DNA of 34,083 bases from an uncultured Monoglobus sp. (GTDB lineage Bacteria; Bacillota; Clostridia; Monoglobales; Monoglobaceae), in the NCBI GenBank assembly GCA_947624495.1, contig CANQKP010000006.1, forward strand, positions 1 to 34,083, written 5' to 3'. A model generated the notes under the pieces. That model saw nothing but the letters and a program-made list of their open reading frames with translations. It was not told the origin of the DNA and searched no databases. The position numbers and the translations under genes were made by a program. Below are positions 8,601-15,580 of this stretch, piece by piece (the first letter of the stretch is position 1; each line of letters starts with the position of its first letter).

Positions 8601-8777
8601 GACAACACTTTGACAGGCAATGGCGGTCAGGATACTGCTACAACCATTACCTTTAAAAACGGAACTTCAGCCGGTCTCACTCCTGCATGGGGTATGCTCG
8701 ACTATGTATTCGTAAGAATGTACGAGAACAAGGCTGATGTAGTTGACTACACAACTCAGCAGTATGATTATCGCTAA
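5691..8777 (+). CDS. Secreted S-layer homology (SLH) domain surface protein
   Basis: I start at the ATG at 5691, 11 bases after AAGGAGG; the TTG at 5682 in the track sits too close to that site. The 1028-residue product has a Sec signal peptide (about residues 1-24, cleavage near AFA-A), then three SLH units (about 26-82, 93-145 and 146-200, with FDDV, FTDV and TRAE/TRGQ hallmarks). SLH units bind secondary cell-wall polymer, so the protein is anchored non-covalently to the wall. The remaining 800 or so residues are Thr/Asn/Asp/Tyr-rich, without a domain I recognise and without a sortase motif or C-terminal membrane helix. Strong promoter, leader hairpin and biased codon use (ACA for Thr, AGA for Arg) suggest an abundant protein, perhaps the main S-layer subunit. 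A terminator follows. The glycosylation genes downstream may act on it. Confidence 0.9.
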   Translation: MRNLKKVIALVAVFAMLVSTVAFAATFDDVAETDNYATAIETLNQLGILTGDDENNDGVMSFRPNDTITRAEITAIVARIQGVTGAVGQTNTIFTDVPSTHWASGYIASATQQGVVNGYGDGTFGPDDNVLYQDVVKMIMETLGYKNYALDNGGYPTGYILAAQRQNVLVGVQGGAEGTEATRGQVAQITNNAIKAPIMDRLAYGGNGQYVIYDGTWQSKKTCLSEYLGITYMRGDIIANAVTDMSGPLAIGTKRNDTVKVDIDDLDNVISNVYYEGYTYDLYVGDTNAADYFGYNVDLYVRNANSDTGTIVSVAEAAGRNTTISFTLDQYSYYDPQYGDIYYQRSETDRSASRLRLASDFLTASNPKTVVYNGIAGYSVDEIFATEGANDKPVYQDTTNSGRVTLIDNNEQSGYDFVIVELATSGVVQELSSRGVVSFKNNVVGDNLTHNNINRIEFASSDVYVNITKDGQPYDYTQLKEWDVLSIVANTDNTQVYKVEVLDSANTAITGTVSRRATSATSYSGSTNASGYAYTINGTEYDLAYGCYQYNMINPGVSGTFYVDQFGKIVAYNRDGSSSGTSDNYAYILNVNVDTSTFGDTVPTVRLLFKDGTVTTAQLGTSVTVYNPTVAMSGDNTLKDYMTFRYDDAKYADNLQDVLVDAMLGRVVTLSASNGIIRSMTLPYNNNKIVDSSTTLAEYANGTADYDEDTRRLSIAGKRTYVDDDTLVFFIGAPGDEFQYGQAASGSKMPVEDCKVTTGASLATIYQVPSIAYTNNTNDGSADVVVMYNSDIASSPNTGVAFITSIGVSTVNGTDVLAVQYYQDGELKDAVTDDIVVGDLNQNTQVGSLFKFGMTGDTITSATPYLTFDGEIRPQIARNGQDVQKVGVPYVTYMHTPRENSGEDVYFGAVLAKNNGRLTIAPLAVNSTVPDLANITDVALSRAQANYYIYDPTRSSRSRCGIGSFGDIMADNTLTGNGGQDTATTITFKNGTSAGLTPAWGMLDYVFVRMYENKADVVDYTTQQYDYR

Positions 8778-8795
8778 GATTTAAATGTCTTAGTT

Positions 8796-8822
8796 AAAAA
8801 GAGCCCTTCGGGGCTCTTTTTG
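8796..8822. terminator. Strong terminator after the SLH gene
   Basis: AAAAAGAGCCC-TTCG-GGGCTCTTTTT is an 11-bp perfect inverted repeat with a UUCG tetraloop and a T-run, symmetrical enough to work on both strands. Confidence 0.92.
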
Positions 8823-8901
8823 TATTTCAAAATATTTTGCGCACTTACTTTCAGGATTTAATTAAGAAACATTGATAGGGCTAATAAATTTGCGTTTAAT
8901 A

Positions 8902-8930
8902 TTGACAAAATCAATAAAGAATAGTAAAAT
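8902..8930 (+). promoter_or_regulatory. Promoter of the glycosylation operon
   Basis: TTGACA (8902-8907), 17-base spacer, TAAAAT (8925-8930), start near 8937. The six large genes that follow are closely spaced on + up to the terminator at 19628 and are likely one long operon, although weak internal signals near 12960 are possible. Confidence 0.7.
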
Positions 8931-9010
8931 GTAAATAATGGTATTTTATCGATTAAATTAATTATAGACTTGGCAGCGATAAAGCAATAAATCAAGAGGT
9001 GATTGATAAT

Positions 9011-10918
9011 ATGTTTGGTATAATAATTTACGTTCTGTTTCTTGCTGTCGGATTTTTGTATGCCGACTTGTACTTTAAGGATAAGGACATATTTTTCCGC
9101 AGCTGGATGGGCGGAGTGTTCGGCAACGTTATCCTTATGATGGGCATTGTTATACCGGCTCTGATCTTTGATTTTACTGTAATCAGCCATATTGTTTTGC
9201 TGATTGTTTCTATCATTCCATACATTATAATTGTTTTAAGACGCAGACAGGACAAGCTTTATCGGATCGATATAAGATCCGGCGAAGCGTGTGTGGATTG
9301 GCGTGTGTTTTTGGCGTTGATATTGCCTATCTCAATCATAATATGGATACTGATGACAAATCATATTTTGGTTCCCACCGATAACGGCGGCTACGCTTCG
9401 GGTCAGTGTACCTACGGCGATCTTCAGATGCACCTGACTTTTATCACAAGTATAGCGGAGCAAAAGGCGTTCCCGCCGGAATACAGCCTGCTGTCGGGCA
9501 TGAATTTGAATTATCCCTTCTTTGTGGATATGCTTTCGTCCAGCCTCTATCTTTTCGGGACTCCGCTGCGCTGGGCGGTACTCATTCCGAGTTATGTTAT
9601 TTCATTTCTGCTGGTGTTGGGCTTTTATATCCTCGCGCTTTCGATAACAAACCGCAAGTCGTCAGCGATAATCGGCACGGTTCTGTTCTTTATCGGCGGC
9701 GGATTTGGCTTTGCGTACTTTTTTGAGGGCGCGAAGGCGGATCACTCGGTATTTACCGAAATATTTACCGGTTACTATCACACACCGACGAACTACAACG
9801 AACACAATATTCGCTGGTCCAACACGATCTGCGATATGATAATACCACAGCGCACCACAATGGCGGGCTGGCTTACGGTCATTCCTGCGCTGTGGCTGCT
9901 TCTTGACGGTTTAAAAAGCGGAAAACGCTCCCGCTTTATAGCTGTCGGACTGCTTGCGGGCTGTATGCCTATGATCCACACCCACTCGTTTTTGGCGCTG
10001 GGCATTATTTCCGCCGGTTTGTTGTTTGCCCATTTGTATAAGCAGGAAAACAAAAAGGACTACCTGATCAACTGGGCTATATTCGGCGGCATAACTATCC
10101 TGATGGCGTTTCCGCAGCTGTTTTACTGGACGTTTACTCAAACCTCCGGCAACAGCTCGTTCCTTAATTTTAAATTCAACTGGGTAAATGACAACGACCC
10201 GTATATCTGGTTCTATATTAAGAACTTTGGAATAATCGCGCTGTTTGCCGTTCCCGCGATACTTCATGCGTCAAGCGGCAACAAAAAGCTGCTGATCGGA
10301 TGCGCGCTTGTTATGGTCTTGGCTGAGACAATTCAGTTCCAGCAGAATGTATATGATAACAATAAGCTCATCTATGTAGCGTTTATGATACTGGTAATTC
10401 TTGTAGCGGACTGGCTCGTTTCCGCGTATGGCGCTCTTAAGAGCGTGCGCGGCAGAGTATTTCTCGCAGTGCTTGTCTTAATCGCCGGAAACCTGTCGGG
10501 CGCTCTGACTATCGGACGCGAATATTACAGCGGCGGTATGTACCAGACATTTTCAAGCAGTGATATAGCTATGGCGGATTATATTAAGGACAACACCGAC
10601 CCGAACGCAGTGTTCCTGACCGGAACTGAGCATCTCAATCCGGTGTGCACCCTTGCCGGACGAACAATATACTGCGGCTCGTCGCTCTATGTATACTTCC
10701 ACGGACTGACGGATGAATACGGCGAGCGCAGCAATGAGATCAAGAACGTATACAGCGGCTCGTATGAGAATTTGGTACGGTTCTGCCATGATAACAATAT
10801 TGAGTACGTGTATGTAGGTTCAAGCGAGAGCAATGACTTAAAGCCGAACCAGAGCGCGCTGTCCCGCCTCGAAAAGGTCCATTCGGAGGGCAGCAGCACC
10901 CTGTACAGAGTAAATTAG
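9011..10918 (+). CDS. Polytopic GT-C-like membrane glycosyltransferase
   Basis: Started at the ATG at 9011, eight bases after AAGAGGTGA; the GTG at 8999 overlaps that site. The 635-residue protein has roughly a dozen membrane helices and then a soluble C-terminal part of about 120 residues. The first long outer loop holds TYGDLQMHLTFITSIAE (Asp137), the position where GT-C enzymes carry their catalytic or metal-binding acidic residue. GT-C proteins transfer sugars from polyprenyl-phosphate carriers on the outer membrane face. I cannot name the family more closely. It heads the operon and is followed by two cytoplasmic GT2 enzymes that could make its lipid-linked donors. A transport-only role cannot be excluded. 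Confidence 0.7.
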   Translation: MFGIIIYVLFLAVGFLYADLYFKDKDIFFRSWMGGVFGNVILMMGIVIPALIFDFTVISHIVLLIVSIIPYIIIVLRRRQDKLYRIDIRSGEACVDWRVFLALILPISIIIWILMTNHILVPTDNGGYASGQCTYGDLQMHLTFITSIAEQKAFPPEYSLLSGMNLNYPFFVDMLSSSLYLFGTPLRWAVLIPSYVISFLLVLGFYILALSITNRKSSAIIGTVLFFIGGGFGFAYFFEGAKADHSVFTEIFTGYYHTPTNYNEHNIRWSNTICDMIIPQRTTMAGWLTVIPALWLLLDGLKSGKRSRFIAVGLLAGCMPMIHTHSFLALGIISAGLLFAHLYKQENKKDYLINWAIFGGITILMAFPQLFYWTFTQTSGNSSFLNFKFNWVNDNDPYIWFYIKNFGIIALFAVPAILHASSGNKKLLIGCALVMVLAETIQFQQNVYDNNKLIYVAFMILVILVADWLVSAYGALKSVRGRVFLAVLVLIAGNLSGALTIGREYYSGGMYQTFSSSDIAMADYIKDNTDPNAVFLTGTEHLNPVCTLAGRTIYCGSSLYVYFHGLTDEYGERSNEIKNVYSGSYENLVRFCHDNNIEYVYVGSSESNDLKPNQSALSRLEKVHSEGSSTLYRVN

Positions 10919-10939
10919 CGAATTCAGAGAGGTGAATTT

Positions 10940-11884
10940 ATGACCATGATCAGCGTTATTGTCCCCTGCTATAATGAGGAGCAGGCAATTCCGATTTTTT
11001 ATCGTGAGATAATAAAGACAGCTTCCGAAATGCCGAATGTCAGCTTTGAGTTTATTTTTGTCAACGACGGTTCAAAGGATGAAACAGAAAATGTAATACG
11101 CGCTCTTGCCGAAAATGATGATAGGGTAAAGTATATATCGTTTTCCCGTAATTTTGGCAAGGAGGGGGCGATGTATGCCGGAATGCAGCATTCTTCAGGT
11201 GATTTTATTGTAATTATGGATGTGGATCTGCAGGATCCGCCGGCGCTCATACCCAGGATGTATGACGATATTAAATCCGGGAACTATGACTGCATTGCTA
11301 CTCGCAGGGTAAACCGCAGTGGCGAGGCGCCGATACGCTCGGCTTTCGCGAGAGCGTTTTACAAGCTGATCAATCATATTTCTCAGACCGAGATCGTGGA
11401 CGGTGCGCGGGACTTCCGTATGATGTCAAGGCGTATGGCAGATAGTATACTCAGTATGTGCGAGTACAACAGGTTTTCAAAGGGCATTTTTTCATGGGTG
11501 GGCTTTAACACAAAATGGATAGGATATGAGAACATAAACCGCAGCGCGGGCGAGACAAAATGGTCGTTTTGGAAGCTTTTTAAGTACTCAATTGATGGAA
11601 TTGTCGGATTTTCAACCGTTCCTTTAGCTTTGTCGTCTCTGATGGGAATAATATTATTCTTTGTTTCGATAGTGGGAATAATTTTTATAATTGTCCGTCA
11701 GCTTTTATATGGAGGCAGCGCTTTTGGCTGGCCTTCAATGATTTGCGTTATTTTGCTTGTGGGCGGTTTGCAGCTGCTCTCAATAGGTATTTTGGGTCAG
11801 TATTTATCGAAAACTTACCTTGAGACAAAGCGCAGACCGCTGTATATAATAAAAGATACAAACATTCGGAAAGATGATAAATAG
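10940..11884 (+). CDS. GtrB/CsbB-like polyprenyl-phosphate glycosyltransferase (GT2)
   Basis: The 314-residue protein has a GT2 domain (about 1-225) and two C-terminal membrane helices. Motifs are VPCYNEE, VNDGS (Asp43), the DVDLQDP DxD at residues 94-96 and DGARDFRMMSR. This combination is that of the GtrB/CsbB/YkcC group, which loads a sugar from a nucleotide donor onto undecaprenyl phosphate at the inner membrane face. The sugar cannot be read from sequence. The ATG at 10940 follows GAGAGGTG; an ATG two codons later is an equally valid start. In Bacillus, CsbB works with YfhO to add GlcNAc to lipoteichoic acid, and a YfhO homologue lies two genes downstream here. Confidence 0.88.
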   Translation: MTMISVIVPCYNEEQAIPIFYREIIKTASEMPNVSFEFIFVNDGSKDETENVIRALAENDDRVKYISFSRNFGKEGAMYAGMQHSSGDFIVIMDVDLQDPPALIPRMYDDIKSGNYDCIATRRVNRSGEAPIRSAFARAFYKLINHISQTEIVDGARDFRMMSRRMADSILSMCEYNRFSKGIFSWVGFNTKWIGYENINRSAGETKWSFWKLFKYSIDGIVGFSTVPLALSSLMGIILFFVSIVGIIFIIVRQLLYGGSAFGWPSMICVILLVGGLQLLSIGILGQYLSKTYLETKRRPLYIIKDTNIRKDDK

Positions 11885-11899
11885 AGAAGGATATATGAA

Positions 11900-12850
11900 A
11901 TGGACAAAATAGCAGTTCTCATACCTTGTTATAATGAGGAAAGAACAATCGAAAAAGTTGTAAAAGACTTCAAACTGGCTCTCCCCGAGGCGGTTATATA
12001 TGTATATGACAACAACTCGACAGACGGCACGGCGGAAATTGCCGAAAAAGCCGGAGCTGTTGTCCGAAGTGAATGTACGCAGGGCAAAGGAAACGTCATA
12101 CGCCGTATGTTCCGGGAAATTGACGCCGAGTGTTATATCATGACAGACGGCGATGATACATATCCCGCGGAATATGCACGTAAAATGGCGGAGAAAGTGA
12201 TCGATAAAAAAGCGGATATGGTGGTCGGCGACCGCCTGTCGTCCACGTATTTTACCGAAAACAAGCGCCCGTTTCATAATTTTGGAAACACTGTCGTAAG
12301 AAGGAGTATAAACAAACTGTTTAAGACCGATATAAAGGACGTCATGACAGGGTACCGTGCCTTCAGCTATAATTTTGTAAAAACGTTTCCGGTGTTGTCT
12401 CAAGGTTTTGAAATTGAAACAGAAATGACGATCCATGCTGTTGATAAAAATATGCGCGTTGAGAATGTGGTGATCGATTACCGTGACCGTCCGCAGGGCA
12501 GCGAGTCAAAGCTCAGCACCTACTCGGACGGATTTAAGGTTCTTAAGACCATAGTCAGGCTCTATAAAAGTTATAAGCCGAGACAGTTTTTTTCGGTCTT
12601 ATCGCTTGCGCTGATCATAATTGCAGCAGCTTTCTTTGCTCCGGTTATGGCGGAATATATCAAAACCGGACTGGTGCCGAGAATTCCCACATTAATAGTT
12701 TGCGGATTTGCAGTTCTTTGTGCGGTTCAGTCATACTTTGCGGGATTGATTTTGTCTACAATCGTACGAAAGGATAAACATGACTTTGAATACCGTCTTA
12801 TAGAGACGGAGAGCAGATTTAAAATAGAGGAAAAATGTGTAAATAAATAA
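11900..12850 (+). CDS. DPM1-like membrane-anchored glycosyltransferase (GT2)
   Basis: The 316-residue protein has a GT2 domain with IPCYNEE, DNNSTDGT and a DGDDTYP acidic motif (residues 83-89), then two membrane helices (about 230-255 and 265-290). The acidic motif and MTGYRAFS segment resemble dolichol-phosphate-mannose-synthase-like bacterial enzymes, which also charge a polyprenyl phosphate with one sugar. It differs clearly from the preceding GtrB-like enzyme, so two different donors or two steps are likely. It begins 15 bases after its neighbour, with AGAGAAGGA as ribosome site. Confidence 0.85.
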   Translation: MDKIAVLIPCYNEERTIEKVVKDFKLALPEAVIYVYDNNSTDGTAEIAEKAGAVVRSECTQGKGNVIRRMFREIDAECYIMTDGDDTYPAEYARKMAEKVIDKKADMVVGDRLSSTYFTENKRPFHNFGNTVVRRSINKLFKTDIKDVMTGYRAFSYNFVKTFPVLSQGFEIETEMTIHAVDKNMRVENVVIDYRDRPQGSESKLSTYSDGFKVLKTIVRLYKSYKPRQFFSVLSLALIIIAAAFFAPVMAEYIKTGLVPRIPTLIVCGFAVLCAVQSYFAGLILSTIVRKDKHDFEYRLIETESRFKIEEKCVNK

Positions 12851-12870
12851 AAATAGCGGGAGCACCGGGA

Positions 12871-12957
12871 ATGATCGAACCGATCAGCAAGGTAAAGCTC
12901 AGAAAAAAGCTTCCTGACTATTGTTATGGTTTGCTTTGTGACCGCTCTGACAATTAA
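12871..12957 (+). other. Small ORF or gene remnant before yfhO
   Basis: In the 162-base gap between the GT2 gene and yfhO, an ATG at 12871 opens a 28-codon frame (MIEPISKVKLRKK...). A single frame change near 12925 would join it to the upstream extension of the yfhO frame and give a basic N-terminus followed by a hydrophobic segment (VCFVTALTINCINIFLDMI). It may be a decayed small membrane protein or mere chance. A TGATCG/CGATCA hairpin overlaps its start. Confidence 0.2.
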
Positions 12958-13012
12958 TTGTATTAATATATTCCTCGATATGATAAAATATATTTATGAA
13001 CGGAGAATTAAA

Positions 13013-15565
13013 ATGGATGTGGGTATGCTAAAAATCAAGGATAAGAAAAAGGCGGCGGTATACGCGCTGTCTTTCGCGCTGCCGTTTTTGTGCATGATAA
13101 TTATATATGCGATGTTTAAAATATATCCGTTCGGCGATAAGACCGTGCTGGTAATGGATATGGATGATCAGTACGGCGAGTTCTTCGCATATTTTCACAG
13201 AGTGCTTACCGGGCAGGACAGCCTTTTCTACTCATTCACCAAAGAGATGGGAGGAAATGTTTTCGGACTGTTTACCTACTATCTTTCAAGTCCGTTTTCC
13301 CTTCTTATGATTTTCTTTCCTCAGAATTTCATGCCAGTGGGCGTGGCGTTTATTACCGTACTCAAAATCGGTGCGTGCGGACTGACGTTTGCTGTCTTTT
13401 TGCGCAACGTGTTCAAAAGGTGTGATTTGTCGACCGTGCTGTTTTCCTGCTGCTATGCGCTCATGTCGTATTCAATGCTCTATGGTATGTGTGTTATGTG
13501 GCTTGATGCAGTGATCTGGCTGCCGATAGTGCTGCTGGGTATTGAGCGGGTGATAGATAACAAGTCTCCGCTGTTGTTTATAATCGCGTTTGCTCTAACG
13601 CTGTTTTCAAATTATTACACTGCGTATATGACGGCGCTGTTCACTGTGGTCTATTATATTTACAGATACGTTTCCGGCGGGCGGGACAAAAGCTTTAAGG
13701 ACTTTCTGAGAAAGACTCTGATTTTAATCGGTTCCGGCATAGTGTGCCTGCTGCTCTCATGCGTTGTGCTTCTGCCCACTTTCCTTGATATGCTGAGCGG
13801 AAAACTGGCGTCAAACAATTTTACCGCGGAGGGCTTTTGGAACAGAAATATTTTTGAAATTCCCCGCCGCCTGTTTATGGGTCAGTATGACAGCATAACA
13901 AACAAAGGGACTCCGAGTATATTCTGCGGTATGCTGAGCGGAGCTATGGTCGTCATATACTTCTTTAACAGCCGTATAAAGCTAAGGGCTAAAATTGCGT
14001 CGTTCTTCGTATTCGCGCTTTTGGTTGTCAGCTTTTTTATTAAGGATGTTGACATTGCGTGGCACGTGTTCAAATATCCCAATTGGTTTCCGTACAGATA
14101 TGCGTACGTGTTCTGTTTCTTTGCAGTCTTTACCGCCTACAGCGGCTTTGTTAAGCTGCGCGGTGCCAACCGCGCATTGATAACCGCCGGCGCAGCGCTG
14201 TATGCGATCATACTGATCGCTGTTTGGTTGTTTGACAAGGATGTTATAACCAATACAAAATGGGCGTATTTCAGCTTTATTCTGGCTGCTCTGTATATTT
14301 TCGGAATATTGGCAGTATGTTTCCGAGGCGGAAAACTGACGTCCTGTGCTTGCGCAGTGATGATTTTGTTCACTTGTTCGGAGCTTACGATAAACGGTTA
14401 CGCAACTGTTAAAGGACTTGACAGGGAGTTTGGATATACGACCTATTCCGAGTACCGCAAAGAAATCGACGGGATAGGTGAAGCGGCGGACTTTATAAAA
14501 GACCGTGATGATGGATTCTACCGTGCCGAGAAAACTTTTCTGCGCACCGATAACGACGGCATGAGTTTCGGTTTAAAGGGAATTACGCATTACAGTTCAA
14601 CTTATAACGATGCTGTGCTTAAGTTCAATTATAATATGGGAATGAGGCAGGAATACATCTGTTCCCGATATCAGGGTTCGACTATATTGACCGACTCGCT
14701 GCTTGGAATAAAGTATGTTATCTCAAAGGATAAGATCAATGACAGTTATAATCTGATTCAAAACTTTAGTGAAAACCGAGTTTATGAAAATCCGTATGCC
14801 ATGGAGATAGGCTATGCCGCAAAAAACAGTATCAGTGCCGAGCTTGCCGTCACCGGCAATGCCCTTGATAATCAAAATTATTTTTCATACAACGTGCTTG
14901 GTCAATGGATATTCAAAAATATAACCAAAGCAACAGCCGCGGACGGAGGACGCGCGGTAGAATTTACTGCGTCCGATACCGGTATGTACTATGTTGACTT
15001 TGACCATAACTATGACGGAATTCCGCGGATTTCGGTAAACGGAATAAACCGCGGTTACGTATACGATACAGGCATAGGAAAAAAGATTTTTTACATTGGC
15101 AGCTTCAATGCGGGCGACAAAGTAAAAATAAGCTTTACCGACAGTGCGCTGTCAACAAACGCGAGGGTCGCTAAGATCGATACAGATGTGCTGGAAGCGG
15201 CGCTTAGGAGAATACCGGAAAACAAGAGGTTTAACGTAAGCGGCTATGGAAGCACGTGGCTTGAGGGTGATATTACTCTGGGCGGTGATGAGCTGCTGTT
15301 TACCACAATTCCGTATGAGGACGGCTGGACCGCGTATGTGGACGGGAAGAAAATAGAGCCGATCCGCGCGCAGACCACTTTTATGGCGATACCTGCCGGC
15401 GAGGGAGAGCATCATATAAAGCTTAAGTACCATACTCCGGGACTCAGAATTTCGCTGACTGTCTCGCTGCTTACCTTGGCAGGAGTGCTGCTGTTTGCAC
15501 TGAAGCCGTCCGCGCTGAAAAATGCAGTAAACAGGCTGATTAGGAAATTGAAACGTGCCGAGTAA
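13013..15565 (+). CDS. yfhO: YfhO-family polytopic membrane protein (GT-C-type transferase)
   Basis: I start at the ATG at 13013 (GGAGAA five bases before), not at 12926. The 850-residue protein has about 12 membrane helices, an acidic first outer loop VMDMDDQYGEFF (Asp49, 51, 52), and a large outer C-terminal beta domain ending in the YfhO signature TTIPYEDGWTAYVDGKK, then a last helix and a basic tail. In Bacillus YfhO is paired with CsbB and is thought to transfer GlcNAc from undecaprenyl phosphate to lipoteichoic acid outside the cell. The same pairing with the GtrB-like gene suggests this protein is the outer transferase, though its acceptor here is unknown. The symbol reflects family membership, not proven function. 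Confidence 0.85.
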   Translation: MDVGMLKIKDKKKAAVYALSFALPFLCMIIIYAMFKIYPFGDKTVLVMDMDDQYGEFFAYFHRVLTGQDSLFYSFTKEMGGNVFGLFTYYLSSPFSLLMIFFPQNFMPVGVAFITVLKIGACGLTFAVFLRNVFKRCDLSTVLFSCCYALMSYSMLYGMCVMWLDAVIWLPIVLLGIERVIDNKSPLLFIIAFALTLFSNYYTAYMTALFTVVYYIYRYVSGGRDKSFKDFLRKTLILIGSGIVCLLLSCVVLLPTFLDMLSGKLASNNFTAEGFWNRNIFEIPRRLFMGQYDSITNKGTPSIFCGMLSGAMVVIYFFNSRIKLRAKIASFFVFALLVVSFFIKDVDIAWHVFKYPNWFPYRYAYVFCFFAVFTAYSGFVKLRGANRALITAGAALYAIILIAVWLFDKDVITNTKWAYFSFILAALYIFGILAVCFRGGKLTSCACAVMILFTCSELTINGYATVKGLDREFGYTTYSEYRKEIDGIGEAADFIKDRDDGFYRAEKTFLRTDNDGMSFGLKGITHYSSTYNDAVLKFNYNMGMRQEYICSRYQGSTILTDSLLGIKYVISKDKINDSYNLIQNFSENRVYENPYAMEIGYAAKNSISAELAVTGNALDNQNYFSYNVLGQWIFKNITKATAADGGRAVEFTASDTGMYYVDFDHNYDGIPRISVNGINRGYVYDTGIGKKIFYIGSFNAGDKVKISFTDSALSTNARVAKIDTDVLEAALRRIPENKRFNVSGYGSTWLEGDITLGGDELLFTTIPYEDGWTAYVDGKKIEPIRAQTTFMAIPAGEGEHHIKLKYHTPGLRISLTVSLLTLAGVLLFALKPSALKNAVNRLIRKLKRAE

Positions 15566-15580
15566 ATTATGGAGGAGTAT

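Noticed and set aside
11804-12436. 210-codon minus-strand ORF within the GT2 genes
   Set aside because: Lies across two sure GT2 genes on +, and has no ribosome site or known motif.
12926-13012. N-terminal extension of the YfhO protein to 12926
   Set aside because: No ribosome site before 12926, whereas GGAGAA precedes the ATG at 13013.
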